From the NCBI GenBank assembly GCA_045546975.1, contig JAZQDV010000007.1, forward strand, positions 1 to 64,000: a stretch of DNA of 64,000 bases, written 5' to 3'. Each line of letters opens with the position of its first letter. Position 1 is the stretch's first letter. The DNA comes from SIG480 sp045546975 (GTDB lineage Bacteria; Bacillota; Clostridia; Oscillospirales; JAAYXM01). This document shows, piece after piece, positions 27,617 to 36,840 of this stretch. The translations under genes and the position numbers were made by a program. The notes under the pieces were generated by a model. It saw only the letters and a program-made list of their open reading frames with translations. It did no database searches and had not been told where the DNA came from.

Positions 27617-28388
27617 ATTTCTTTATAATTTTAATCATTACCAACGGCATCATAATAAGATATGCAACTATCGGCAGGAGTCCCTCAATTCTATAGAGAG
27701 AAAGTATCGGAAGCTTTCCTATAAGGAAAAGCGGAGCGACAAGCTCGACTATCATAAAGAAAATCCCGATAAAGCAGGAAAATACCGCAACGCCACGTCT
27801 TGTCCTTCCAAGCACATACGATGCTATCGAATATGAAAAGGCAAGGATTGAAAGGTAAGACAGAATCTTTGAGGCATACTCATAAACTACCGGGTTTGTG
27901 CTCTCTTCGCGGAAAGACACTACAATCATAAAGCATGCCCAGAATACAGGTACCGCAGAAAACACGTAATACGCAAGTGAGCTGCGCTCTGACATATTGT
28001 ATTTTCCCAGAACGAGGAGCGATACCGCCGCATATACCGAGAAAAGTGCAAGCACGAGTCTTATTAGCTCAAATTTTTCCAAAAGCGGCACTACCTGAAA
28101 TCCTGCATACACGAGTATAAATGCTGCTGCAATATAAAGAACTGTGTTTGCCGCATTATCTATTCTATCGCTTTTGAAGTCCACGCCACCCTTTAAGATA
28201 AACGCAGCGACAAGAGCCATGAGAACGGCAACTGCAGAAACTGCAATAAACCCGTATACCGCAGGTGAAACAAGCTCTGACGGCAGAACTTCAGCCGAGC
28301 ATCCAATCTGCACTGAACGGAGATATGCCGCGCATACACCTGCCGTTATCGGTAAGGCAAAGAGCGCCGGAAAAAACTTACTTTTCAT
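27615..28388 (-). CDS. Uncharacterised seven-helix membrane protein
   Basis: I do not recognise the family. The 257-residue chain is hydrophobic with about seven transmembrane segments, few charged residues and a lysine-rich end (MIKIIKK). No catalytic or transport signature is evident. GGGAGGG upstream supports the ATG at 28388. It lies 18 bp after the citrate synthase stop on the same strand and may be cotranscribed with it; a shared terminator with pcrA follows. Confidence 0.7.
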   Translation of the reverse strand: MKSKFFPALFALPITAGVCAAYLRSVQIGCSAEVLPSELVSPAVYGFIAVSAVAVLMALVAAFILKGGVDFKSDRIDNAANTVLYIAAAFILVYAGFQVVPLLEKFELIRLVLALFSVYAAVSLLVLGKYNMSERSSLAYYVFSAVPVFWACFMIVVSFREESTNPVVYEYASKILSYLSILAFSYSIASYVLGRTRRGVAVFSCFIGIFFMIVELVAPLFLIGKLPILSLYRIEGLLPIVAYLIMMPLVMIKIIKK

Positions 28389-28406
28389 CAAAACCCTCCC
28401 TTGATA

Positions 28407-29771
28407 TTATCTTTCGGAAATGGGTTTATATTCTATTCGCTTTGTAACGCCCTTATAACCCGGACGGATAATTCTTCCGCCGGTCATTGCTTCTTCAATG
28501 CGATGAGCACAAAGACCTGCAACACGGGCAACGGCAAATATCGGGGTGAACAAGTCCTGTGAAATTCCAAGCATTTCATAAACAAGACCTGAATACATAT
28601 CAACATTTGCACAAAGAGGCTTGGTTGAGTTCTTCACCTTCCTGAACACATCGGGAGTAAGGCGTTCAACGGACTCTACAAGCTCGAAGCGATCAATGTA
28701 TCCCCTCTTCTCTGCAAGAGCCTTTGCATGTTTCTTGAGAATGACTGCACGCGGGTCTGACTTGGTATAAACTGCGTGGCCCATACCGTAGACCTTTCCG
28801 CTCTTATCACCGACTTCTTTTCTGATAATCTTTGCGATATATTCACTTACCTCGTCATCGCTCTTCCAGTTCTTTACGTTCTTTTCAATATCCTGCATCA
28901 TCTCAACAACACGTGCGTTTGCACCGCCGTGGAGAGGACCCTTAAGAGAGCACATAGCCGAGCCAATAGCGGAATATGTGTCTGTTCCGGAAGATGAAAG
29001 AACGCGCGCGGTAAATGCAGAGTTGTTACCGCCGCCGTGCTCAGCGTGGATAATGAGACACTTGTCAAGAAGCTTGGCTTCTTCATCCGTATACTTTCTG
29101 TGAGAACGCATGCAATAGAGAAGTATTTCCGCAGCGGAGAGATTTTTCGGCGGGATATGGATATGCATGCTCTTTTTCTGGTAGTAGTGGCGCTTTACCT
29201 GATATGCCTGTGCCGCAATCATCGGAAGTCTTGCAATGAGGTCCATTGACTGACGCATCATATTCTCAAGCGATGTGTCGTCGGGGTTGTCATCAAACGA
29301 ATAAAGTGCAAGAACGCTTCTGGCTATCTTGTTCATTATATTCGGGCTTGGTGCCTTGATGATCATATCCTCGGTGAAGTTGGGCGGCAATGTGCGGTGA
29401 TGTGCAAGCATATCGTTGAATTTTGCAAGCTCATCCTTTGTCGGAAGCTTTCCGACAAGAAGAAGATATACAATTTCTTCAAAGCCGAAGCGATCCTCAC
29501 GGTCAATGTTATCGATTATATCCGTGATGCTGTATCCACGGTAGGTAAGCACACCCTCAACAGGCTCACGTTCACCGTCGATAAGGTGATAACCGTGAAC
29601 GCTACCCAACTGCGTAACACCTGCAAGAACGCCTGTTCCGTCCTGGTTACGAAGTCCACGCTTTACATGGGGGTTATTCAAAATCTCGGGACTTATGTAG
29701 TTATTTTCCTCATAGCCCGCGCATATACTTTTTATAAAGTCGTTGCGCTCTGCGATATCTATTTTGGACAT
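28407..29771 (-). CDS. gltA: Citrate synthase
   Basis: Condenses acetyl-CoA with oxaloacetate to citrate. The 454-residue chain contains the active-site regions HAEHGGGNNSAF, GPLHGGANARVV and GMGHAVYTKSDPRA with the expected histidines, and the late catalytic Asp in NVDMYSGLVYEMLG. GGAGGG precedes the ATG at 29771. No aconitase is adjacent; isocitrate dehydrogenase lies 16 kb away. Together they suggest an oxidative branch to 2-oxoglutarate for glutamate synthesis. Methylcitrate synthase cannot be excluded from sequence alone. Confidence 0.93.
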   Translation of the reverse strand: MSKIDIAERNDFIKSICAGYEENNYISPEILNNPHVKRGLRNQDGTGVLAGVTQLGSVHGYHLIDGEREPVEGVLTYRGYSITDIIDNIDREDRFGFEEIVYLLLVGKLPTKDELAKFNDMLAHHRTLPPNFTEDMIIKAPSPNIMNKIARSVLALYSFDDNPDDTSLENMMRQSMDLIARLPMIAAQAYQVKRHYYQKKSMHIHIPPKNLSAAEILLYCMRSHRKYTDEEAKLLDKCLIIHAEHGGGNNSAFTARVLSSSGTDTYSAIGSAMCSLKGPLHGGANARVVEMMQDIEKNVKNWKSDDEVSEYIAKIIRKEVGDKSGKVYGMGHAVYTKSDPRAVILKKHAKALAEKRGYIDRFELVESVERLTPDVFRKVKNSTKPLCANVDMYSGLVYEMLGISQDLFTPIFAVARVAGLCAHRIEEAMTGGRIIRPGYKGVTKRIEYKPISER

Positions 29772-29802
29772 GTCTATGCCCTCCTGAATCTATAATATAT
29801 CT

Positions 29803-29831
29803 ATTTTATATTATTTACACCCAATAGTCAA
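29803..29831 (-). promoter_or_regulatory. Sigma-A promoter of citrate synthase
   Basis: Minus-strand TTGACT (29826-29831), 17 bp, TAAAAT (29803-29808). Confidence 0.8.
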
Positions 29832-29862
29832 CCTCTTATATCGTGGAAAGGAAGTATAACCT

Positions 29863-30840
29863 ATGAGAAAATTTTTGCTTTTTTGTCTTATTCTGTGGGC
29901 GTTTATCTTCACTGTGCCCCTCGCGTTTTTTAGCGGAAGTGATAAAGAAATACCTGAGCTTCTTAACTCCCGCGAGAACGAAGATGAAGCAAAGGATTCT
30001 TCTATCACCGTGTCACTTCTGAGGGGCGGTAAGGTTGAAAGCATAGCCCTCGATGCATATCTTGAGGGAGTCGTTGCCGCGGAGATGCCTGCACTTTTTC
30101 CTGATGAGGCGCTTAAAGCACAGGCAGTCGCCGCGCGTACATACACAATGAAAAAGCTCTCAAGCTCTCCCGCCGACGGGCATAACGGTGCGGCTGTTTG
30201 CGATAACCCCGCCCATTGCAAAGCATATAATCCGATTTCATCTTACGCTGAAGCATGGAGCTCAAACAGTGAAAGCTACACCGAAAAAATACGCCGTGCG
30301 GTAAAAGAAACCGACGGAGAAATCCTACTCTATGACGGTGAACCTATAAGTGCAGTTTTCCACTCCACCTCATCGGGGATGACGGAAAACTCAAAGGATA
30401 TCTGGGGCGGTGATGTACCGTACCTTGTGAGCGTAAAAAGTGATGGCGATGAGTCGTCCCCGCATTTTCAAGCAGAAAAAAGTCTCTCGCCCGAGGATTT
30501 CAAAACCAAATTTCTCGAAAAGTATCCCGATGCAAAGTTTGACGAAAATCCCGAAAACTGGCTATCAAACATCTCCCGTTCAACGGCAGGAAGCATAAAA
30601 ACCGTGTCAATCGGCGGTGTTAACCTCAAAGGCAGTGAAGTGCGCTCACTTTTTGGTCTTAATTCCGCAAACTTCACACTTTTGTACAAGGACGGGAACA
30701 TGGTATTCACAACGCGAGGCTACGGTCACGGCGTCGGCATGAGTCAGTACGGCGCAAGAGCTCTTGCTCTTGACGGCAAAAAGTATGACGAAATACTGAA
30801 GACCTACTATACAGGTGTTGTCCTTGGAAAAATTAGCTGA
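29863..30840 (+). CDS. spoIID: Stage II sporulation protein D (SpoIID/LytB domain)
   Basis: A membrane-anchored peptidoglycan lytic transglycosylase which, in model sporulators, works with SpoIIP and SpoIIM during engulfment. The 325-residue chain has an N-terminal membrane anchor (about 4-25), then the SpoIID domain with EGVVAAEMPALFPDEALKAQ, AVAARTYT, FHSTSSGMTE and the C-terminal RGYGHGVGMSQYGA signature. AAGGAAG supports the ATG at 29863. I could not pick out a clear sigma-E promoter. A lone SpoIID can also be a paralogue with another role in cell-wall turnover. Confidence 0.92.
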   Translation: MRKFLLFCLILWAFIFTVPLAFFSGSDKEIPELLNSRENEDEAKDSSITVSLLRGGKVESIALDAYLEGVVAAEMPALFPDEALKAQAVAARTYTMKKLSSSPADGHNGAAVCDNPAHCKAYNPISSYAEAWSSNSESYTEKIRRAVKETDGEILLYDGEPISAVFHSTSSGMTENSKDIWGGDVPYLVSVKSDGDESSPHFQAEKSLSPEDFKTKFLEKYPDAKFDENPENWLSNISRSTAGSIKTVSIGGVNLKGSEVRSLFGLNSANFTLLYKDGNMVFTTRGYGHGVGMSQYGARALALDGKKYDEILKTYYTGVVLGKIS

Positions 30841-30846
30841 AAACTC

Positions 30847-30875
30847 TTCATAAACCGCAAAAACTGTGCTATACT
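30847..30875 (+). promoter_or_regulatory. Promoter of the M42 peptidase cluster
   Basis: TTCATA (30847-30852), 17 bp, TATACT (30870-30875), about 19 bp before AAGGAGGGG. Confidence 0.6.
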
Positions 30876-30907
30876 AAAAATTACAAAAGATTAAGGAGGG
30901 GTGACCC

Positions 30908-31939
30908 TTGGATATACTTTCAATTATAAATAAGCTCGAAGCAAAGGCCTCTCCCTCGGGTTTTGAGCACACGGCCGCAAAGAGTGTCGAGAGCTTAATT
31001 GCGCGTTTTTTTGACAAAACAGAGGTGGATTCCTTCGGGAACGTCTACGGTTTCCGCCGTTCAGGTAAGAAAAGCGCGAAAACAATTCTTCTTGATGCTC
31101 ACATAGACGAAATAGGCCTTATTGTTACAGGAACAAAAAAGGGGTTCCTCACCTTCACTACCCTTGGCGGGGTCGACCCGCGCATCCTACCTGCACGTGA
31201 GGTAACCGTCCTTACTTCACCGCCTCGCCACGGTGTTATATGCACCGTTCCTCCGCATCTTCAGGCGGCAGGTGATGAGGACAAGGCATGCAGTATCAAA
31301 AACCTCTATATAGACATAGGTGCCGAAAGTGATGAAACACCCGTTCCCTGTGGCACTCCTGTTGTTTTTGATTCTTCTCTTACAAAGCTTCGTGAAAACT
31401 ATATTTCCGCACGCGCTCTTGATGACCGCGCAAGTCTTGCGGCAATTCTCCGCGCAGTAGAGCTCCTGTCAGTAAAAAAACTAAATCTCAACCTTGTTGT
31501 AGTTGCAAGTACACAGGAAGAGCTCGGGCTTCGCGGGGCAAGGTGCGCAGCTTTCGGAATAAAACCCGATTTTGCGATTGTTGTTGACGTCACACACGCT
31601 ACTACTCCCGATTCGGACAAGTCTCTTACCTTCAAGTCGGGCAGCGGTGTTGCGATAGGCGTCGGTCCGAATATGACAAAAAAGATGTCGGGTTCTCTCC
31701 TCTCCGTTGCAGAAGATAAGAAGATTCCGCACACAGTTGAGGTGTGCTCAGGAAACTCAGGCACAAATGCCTGGGTGATACAGAATCTCCGTGATGGAAT
31801 CGCAACAGGTCTTTTGTCTATTCCTCTGAAATATATGCACACACCCGTCGAGACAGTGAAGAAAAACGATATTGAAGCAACTGCAAAGCTCATTTATGAG
31901 TTTGTCCTGAATCTTTCGTCGGGGGGTGGAAAGCTATGA
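30908..31939 (+). CDS. M42-family metalloaminopeptidase, first of three
   Basis: A 343-residue dinuclear-metal aminopeptidase of the FrvX/YsdC/TET type. Metal and catalytic residues are all visible: DAHIDEIG (His, Asp), ALDDRAS (bridging Asp), TQEELGLRGA (catalytic Glu and ligand Glu), VVDVTHAT (Asp) and KYMHTP (His). The start is TTG at 30908 with AAGGAGGGG upstream; no ATG fits. It overlaps the next gene by 4 bp. Relatives assemble into dodecameric shells that trim peptides in the cytoplasm. Confidence 0.92.
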   Translation: MDILSIINKLEAKASPSGFEHTAAKSVESLIARFFDKTEVDSFGNVYGFRRSGKKSAKTILLDAHIDEIGLIVTGTKKGFLTFTTLGGVDPRILPAREVTVLTSPPRHGVICTVPPHLQAAGDEDKACSIKNLYIDIGAESDETPVPCGTPVVFDSSLTKLRENYISARALDDRASLAAILRAVELLSVKKLNLNLVVVASTQEELGLRGARCAAFGIKPDFAIVVDVTHATTPDSDKSLTFKSGSGVAIGVGPNMTKKMSGSLLSVAEDKKIPHTVEVCSGNSGTNAWVIQNLRDGIATGLLSIPLKYMHTPVETVKKNDIEATAKLIYEFVLNLSSGGGKL

Positions 31940-32967
31940 TGGAACTTTTAGAAAAACTATGCTCACTCCACGGCGTTTCGGGGAATGAGACAGAGGTTTC
32001 TGCTTTTATCCGCGAGTTTGCAAAGCCTTACGCTGACAAGATAGACGAGGACTCCATGGGAAACCTCATAATTTTCAAAAAAGGTAAAAAGAAAAGAGAA
32101 AAAACGCTTCTCCTCGCAGCGCATATGGATGAGGTTGGAATGATTATCCGCGACATAACCGAGGACGGATACCTCAAGTTTGACCTCGTTGGTGGCATTG
32201 ACAGGCGCGTCTGCATTGGTAAACGAGTGCTTGTGGGAGATAAGAAAATACCGGGACTTATCGGTCTGCGCGCAATACATCTTACAAGTGTAGCAGAGCG
32301 AAACACCACTCCCAAGCTCTCCGAGCTTTATATCGACATCGGCTGTGAAAAGAAATCCTCTGCAAAAAAGCTTGTGTCTCCCGGAGATTACGTTTCATTT
32401 TCAAGTGGTTTTGTCCGACTTAGTGAAAACAAAATAAAAGCACGCGCGCTTGATGACAGGTTTGGCTGTGCAGTTCTTCTCACCCTTCTTTCCGAGGAGC
32501 TTATGTACGACACCTACTTCGCCTTTACTGTACAGGAAGAGGTTGGGGTTCGCGGTGCAAGATGTGTGGCTTTTTCCGTAAAGCCTGATATTTCTCTTGT
32601 TGTTGAGTCTACCACAGCGTGCGATATTCCCGACTGCGATGGTGCGCAGGAGGTCTGTCGCCAGGGCTGCGGTACGGTCATCGGATATATGGACGGCGGT
32701 GCGATTTACGATAAAGCGCTGTTTGCTCTTCTGCGTGATATTGCAGAGAAAAAGAGAATCAAATGGCAAATGAAAGAGCGCGTGGCAGGCGGAACTGACG
32801 CACGCAGTATCCAGCTTACGGGCAGCGGTGCCCGCGTCACATCTCTTTCAATCCCGACAAGATATATCCACTCACCAAGCTCGGTCGCGGACATACGTGA
32901 TATGGAAGCAACTCTCATGCTTGCACGCGAGTTTGTGAACACGAAGGAGGAATCTTTTGATGCTTAG
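31936..32967 (+). CDS. M42-family metalloaminopeptidase, second of three
   Basis: A 343-residue paralogue of its neighbours. Residues of the metal site are present: AAHMDEVG, ALDDRFG, VQEEVGVRGA, a Glu in place of Asp in VVESTTACDIPD (a variant known in some M42 members) and RYIHSP. The start codon overlaps the stop of the first paralogue and its end overlaps the start of the third, so the three are translated from one message. Different side-chain preferences are likely but not readable. Confidence 0.92.
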   Translation: MMELLEKLCSLHGVSGNETEVSAFIREFAKPYADKIDEDSMGNLIIFKKGKKKREKTLLLAAHMDEVGMIIRDITEDGYLKFDLVGGIDRRVCIGKRVLVGDKKIPGLIGLRAIHLTSVAERNTTPKLSELYIDIGCEKKSSAKKLVSPGDYVSFSSGFVRLSENKIKARALDDRFGCAVLLTLLSEELMYDTYFAFTVQEEVGVRGARCVAFSVKPDISLVVESTTACDIPDCDGAQEVCRQGCGTVIGYMDGGAIYDKALFALLRDIAEKKRIKWQMKERVAGGTDARSIQLTGSGARVTSLSIPTRYIHSPSSVADIRDMEATLMLAREFVNTKEESFDA

Positions 32968-33967
32968 TTTGTATGAAATCTTAAAAAAGCTCTATACCGT
33001 AAACTCACCCTCAGGCTTTGAATCAGATATGGCAAAGCTCATACGCGAAATTCTCGGTGAGGACGGCTTTTCATATAAGGTTGACCCGCTCGGAAACCTT
33101 ATAGTTAACAAAAAGGGTGTCGGCAAAAAATGTATACTCGATGCGCACATGGACACCACAGGTTTCCTTGCGACCTTTATTGATGATAACGGCTTTATCC
33201 GCGCAGATCAGCTCGGCGGACTTTCCTTCTGCGACCTTCACAACACGCCCATCCGCTTCCTGAACGGAAAAAGCGGTGTTATCTCCTACGAGCAGAAAAC
33301 AAAGATAGCTGAGCGTAAGCTCTCATCATTCTTTATCGATATCGGTGCAAAGGATAAGGAGAGCGCAAAGAAATCTGTTCTCCCCGGTGATGCGGCGGTT
33401 TTCGAGGGGAAGCTCACAAAGCTTTCAGACACGAAAATCCGAGCACCCTATCTCGATAACAGAATCGGTTGCGCAATTCTGATCTACACTCTATTGAACC
33501 TCAATGAGTGTCCGTATGACATATATGCCGTTTTCTCCACACAGGAGGAGGTTGGGCTTCGCGGTGCAACAGTTGCAGCGTTCGGTATTGATGCCGACTT
33601 TGCCATAGTCTTAGATGTTACCGACTCATGCGACATCCCGAGCTTTGACGGATACGGTGAAACAAAGCTTTCCGGCGGTGCCGCAATAAAGGTTATGGAT
33701 AACTCCTTTATCGCACACCCTGCAATCGTCTCCGCCCTTTGCGACACGGCAGAGAAGGAAGCTATCCCCTACCAGCGCGACATCATCACAATCGGCGGTA
33801 CTGACGGTGGAAGCATCCACATGTCAAAGTCAGGAATCCCGACAGGCGGTATTTCCGTTCCGACAAGATACATCCATTCGCCCTGTGAGGTCTGCGATTT
33901 GCAGGATGCGGAAAACTCCGCAAAGCTCCTTATAAAAACACTCGAAACGCAGGCTATTATTCTGTAA
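32960..33967 (+). CDS. M42-family metalloaminopeptidase, third of three
   Basis: A 335-residue paralogue. It keeps YLDNRIG, TQEEVGLRGA, VLDVTDSCDIP and RYIHSP, but the usual HxDExG after the first ligand is HMDTTG, a Glu-to-Thr change next to the ligand Asp. The remaining ligands are intact, so activity is expected, perhaps with altered specificity or oligomerisation. AAGGAGG at 32944-32950 selects the ATG at 32960, which overlaps the previous gene by 8 bp. Confidence 0.9.
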   Translation: MLSLYEILKKLYTVNSPSGFESDMAKLIREILGEDGFSYKVDPLGNLIVNKKGVGKKCILDAHMDTTGFLATFIDDNGFIRADQLGGLSFCDLHNTPIRFLNGKSGVISYEQKTKIAERKLSSFFIDIGAKDKESAKKSVLPGDAAVFEGKLTKLSDTKIRAPYLDNRIGCAILIYTLLNLNECPYDIYAVFSTQEEVGLRGATVAAFGIDADFAIVLDVTDSCDIPSFDGYGETKLSGGAAIKVMDNSFIAHPAIVSALCDTAEKEAIPYQRDIITIGGTDGGSIHMSKSGIPTGGISVPTRYIHSPCEVCDLQDAENSAKLLIKTLETQAIIL

Positions 33968-33992
33968 TTTTATTTTATCTTTCTTATTCTAA

Positions 33993-34031
33993 AAAGGACT
34001 CCGTGAACATTTAGCGCTCACGGAGTCCTTT
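33993..34031. terminator. Bidirectional terminator after the M42 cluster
   Basis: Fourteen-bp perfect stem AAAGGACTCCGTGA / TCACGGAGTCCTTT with an 11-nt loop, between convergent genes. Confidence 0.85.
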
Positions 34032-34037
34032 CAGCTA

Positions 34038-34241
34038 TTAACTGTCAAGTCTTCTTTTGTTTATGCTCGCCTTATCAAAGATATCATCAAGGTCCTCTCC
34101 CTCTGCATTCGGGAAAATTTTACCCATTCCCGTGCATTCGTTTACAGAGGCAAGCGAAGAAATCTCGGTAAGCTCTTCCGTGATAATCGGTGTCTCTTCT
34201 CCCACAAACTTCAAAAGATCAGGCTTTTTCTTCTTTTCCAC
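34038..34241 (-). CDS. Small uncharacterised charged protein (67 aa)
   Basis: I do not recognise it. It starts at GTG (34241) with AAAGGAGA about 9 bp upstream, which argues it is real. The chain opens with a basic stretch EKKKKPD, continues as an acidic middle (residues about 14-55, many Glu/Asp) and ends KRRLDS. There is no signal peptide, membrane segment or cysteine pair. It sits alone between two convergent or divergent genes with a terminator just after its stop. Confidence 0.6.
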   Translation of the reverse strand: MEKKKKPDLLKFVGEETPIITEELTEISSLASVNECTGMGKIFPNAEGEDLDDIFDKASINKRRLDS

Positions 34242-34409
34242 AATAAAACATCTCCTTTCACGTTTATTCTTCCCCGTAAAGGCTTTTGTTATTTCGGAAT
34301 TTTTTATATTGGCCTTGCTTTATATAAAAGTTTATAATATTATATTTACGGAAAAGTCAACGCCCGCAGAAGGGTCGATATATCTTTTTGAATATTACGG
34401 AGAACTAAA

Positions 34410-35768
34410 ATGAGCAGAGCAACAGATATGACTCAAGGAAGCCCAACAAAGCATATTATTAAATTTGCTTTGCCGCTTCTTCTTACCAATTTCGGACAAC
34501 AACTGTATATGATCGTCGATGCCGCTATCGTCGGCCGTGGTGTCGGTGTTAAGGCACTTGCGTCAGTCGGGGCAACAGACTGGATATACTGGCTGATTCT
34601 CTGGGCAGTAATCGGTCTTACCCAGGGCTTTGCGACCTTTGTCGCACGCTATTTCGGGGATAGGAACTACGACGATATGAACAAGGTAATCGCAATGTCT
34701 ACCGTTCTTTGCGCTGTTATAAGCGTTATTTTTACGGTCGCAGGTATATTGTCGTCACTTCCCCTACTCCGCCTTCTCAACACACCGGAGGATATCATCG
34801 GCGGTGCAAACACCTACCTTATCGTTATGATTGCCGGAACTCCCATTATTACGGCATATAATATGGCAGGCGCAATCCTCCGCGCCTTCGGTGACGGTAA
34901 GTCGCCACTTGCGGCAATGCTTATTGCAGGTATACTCAATATCATTCTCGACTGTCTGTTTGTTTTTGTGTTTGAGTGGGGTATTCTCGGCGCGGCATGT
35001 GCTACAATACTTGCACAGCTCGTTTCTTTCCTCTTCTGTCTTTCCCGCATCAGAGAAATCAACTACATTTACTTTGAGCGTTCCACCTGGAAAATCGACC
35101 TGCGTATGATAAAGGACCTTCTTTTGTTCGGACTTCCCCTCTCGGCTGAGTATATCGTCATTTCAGTAGGCGGGATTGTTCTTCAGTCGTCCGTCAACCT
35201 GCAGGGCAGCGTCTTTATTGCGGGATATACTGCAACAAACAAGGTGTACGGACTGCTCGAATGTAGTGGCACCTCACTCGGTCTTGCCTGCGCTACATTC
35301 CTTTCTCAGAACTATGGTGCAGGGCTTTACGATAGGGTGAAAAAAGGCGTCAGAATCTCAATGCGAATCATAATTGCGATGTCTGTACTCGTGTTTGTGC
35401 TTGTCACTCTTATAAAACGATACCTGTTGCAGCTGTTCCTCAATGTGAATGAAGCAGGAGGCCCGGAGGCGCTCGAGATTGCAGTTCGCTACCTTTCAAT
35501 TATGGTGGCATTTCTCACCGTCCTCTATCTTATCCACGTTTACAGAAACGCACTTCAGGCTATCGGAAACTCCTTCTGGTCAATGGTCTCCGGTATTGCG
35601 GAATTTATATGCCGCGTCTTTATGGCAAAGGTAGTTATACATTGGATGGGAAGTGACGCACTCTTTGTGTCTGAGCCCGTAGCATGGCTTGGAGCTCTGC
35701 TGTGCGTTGCAATTCCGTATTATTACTATCAGAAAAAGCTGTTCTCAACCAAAAAAGCGGACAGTTGA
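34410..35768 (+). CDS. MATE-family efflux transporter
   Basis: A 452-residue, twelve-helix antiporter expected to export drugs or metabolites using Na+ or H+. The N-terminal pattern FALPLLLTNFGQQLYMIVDA followed by VGRGVGVKALASVGA is typical of MATE repeats, and a second repeat starts near residue 235 (KDLLLFGLPLSAEYIV). A probable promoter (TTGGCC...TATAAT at 34309-34337) and GGAGA precede the ATG. No regulator is adjacent, so the substrate is unknown. Confidence 0.93.
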   Translation: MSRATDMTQGSPTKHIIKFALPLLLTNFGQQLYMIVDAAIVGRGVGVKALASVGATDWIYWLILWAVIGLTQGFATFVARYFGDRNYDDMNKVIAMSTVLCAVISVIFTVAGILSSLPLLRLLNTPEDIIGGANTYLIVMIAGTPIITAYNMAGAILRAFGDGKSPLAAMLIAGILNIILDCLFVFVFEWGILGAACATILAQLVSFLFCLSRIREINYIYFERSTWKIDLRMIKDLLLFGLPLSAEYIVISVGGIVLQSSVNLQGSVFIAGYTATNKVYGLLECSGTSLGLACATFLSQNYGAGLYDRVKKGVRISMRIIIAMSVLVFVLVTLIKRYLLQLFLNVNEAGGPEALEIAVRYLSIMVAFLTVLYLIHVYRNALQAIGNSFWSMVSGIAEFICRVFMAKVVIHWMGSDALFVSEPVAWLGALLCVAIPYYYYQKKLFSTKKADS

Positions 35769-35781
35769 CGCTAAGTAATAA

Positions 35782-35817
35782 AACCCCCGGAAGTCAAAAT
35801 CAAGACTTCCGGGGGTT
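35782..35817. terminator. Bidirectional terminator between MATE gene and guaA
   Basis: Fourteen-bp GC-rich perfect stem AACCCCCGGAAGTC / GACTTCCGGGGGTT, loop of 8, followed by T-rich tracts. Confidence 0.92.
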
Positions 35818-35829
35818 ATTTTTATCAAA

Positions 35830-36810
35830 TTATTCCCATTCGATTGTGCCGATGGGCTTCGGGGTGAGGTCGTAGAGAACGCGGTTGATGCCCTCTACCT
35901 CGTGAGTGATTCTATCAGTTATGCGGTGGAGCACAGCATACGGAATCTCCTCAATAGTTGCGCTCATTGCATCTGTTGTATTGACGGCGCGGATGATTGC
36001 CGGCCATCCCTCATAGCGCTTATCATCGCGGACACCAACGCTCTTGAAGTCCGGAACTGCTATAAAGTACTGCCAAACACTTTCTGCAAGGCCACACTTA
36101 TCAAATTCTTCTCTAAGGATTGCGTCTGCCTCACGCAATGCATTGAGGCGGTCACGCGTAATCGCACCGAGGCATCTTACGCCAAGACCCGGGCCCGGGA
36201 ACGGCTGGCGGTAAACCATAGCGTGCGGAAGGCCGAGCGCCTCACCTACTACGCGGACTTCGTCCTTATAAAGAAGCTTAACGGGTTCGACAAGCTCCAT
36301 AGCCATATCTTCGGGAAGACCACCTACGTTGTGGTGTGCCTTAACACCGTCGCTTTCTAGGATGTCGGGGTAAATTGTTCCCTGTGCAAGAAAATCAATT
36401 CCCTCAAGCTTTGCAGCTTCTTCGTCAAAAACCTTTATAAACTCGCCGCCGATTATCTTGCGCTTACGCTCCGGCTCTGCAACGCCGCGGAGTAAGTCGA
36501 GGAAACGGTCTGTGGCATCAATATAGATGAGGTTTGCATCAAGCTCTTTACCAAAAACTTCAATAACCTGCTCACTCTCGCCTTTACGCATAAGGCCGTG
36601 GTTTACATGAACGCAAACGAGCTGTTTGCCAATAGCACGAATCAGAAGTGCGGCAACGACTGATGAGTCTACACCGCCTGAAAGTGCAAGAAGCACCTTT
36701 CTGTCTCCTACCTGAGCTCTGATCTCTTTTACCTGCGCATCTATAAATGCATCTGCAAGAGCGCGGGTTGTTATGCGTTCCATTGTTTCGGGACGTACAT
36801 TGTTCTGCAT
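35830..36810 (-). CDS. guaA: GMP synthase, ATP-pyrophosphatase subunit only
   Basis: Converts XMP to GMP via an adenylyl intermediate. The 326-residue chain begins at the N-type ATP pyrophosphatase domain, with the PP-loop LLALSGGVDSSVVAAL, and ends in the dimerisation domain (PFPGPGLGVRCLG, PKPIGTIEWE). The roughly 190-residue glutamine amidotransferase domain that precedes it in ordinary bacterial GuaA is absent, and the upstream gene is a cysteine synthase. The protein therefore resembles archaeal two-subunit GMP synthase (GuaAb). A strong GGAGGA supports the ATG at 36810. It needs free ammonia or a separately encoded GATase. Confidence 0.93.
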   Translation of the reverse strand: MQNNVRPETMERITTRALADAFIDAQVKEIRAQVGDRKVLLALSGGVDSSVVAALLIRAIGKQLVCVHVNHGLMRKGESEQVIEVFGKELDANLIYIDATDRFLDLLRGVAEPERKRKIIGGEFIKVFDEEAAKLEGIDFLAQGTIYPDILESDGVKAHHNVGGLPEDMAMELVEPVKLLYKDEVRVVGEALGLPHAMVYRQPFPGPGLGVRCLGAITRDRLNALREADAILREEFDKCGLAESVWQYFIAVPDFKSVGVRDDKRYEGWPAIIRAVNTTDAMSATIEEIPYAVLHRITDRITHEVEGINRVLYDLTPKPIGTIEWE

Positions 36811-36840
36811 GGTGATTCCTCCAAAATTATCGTTTGTATA

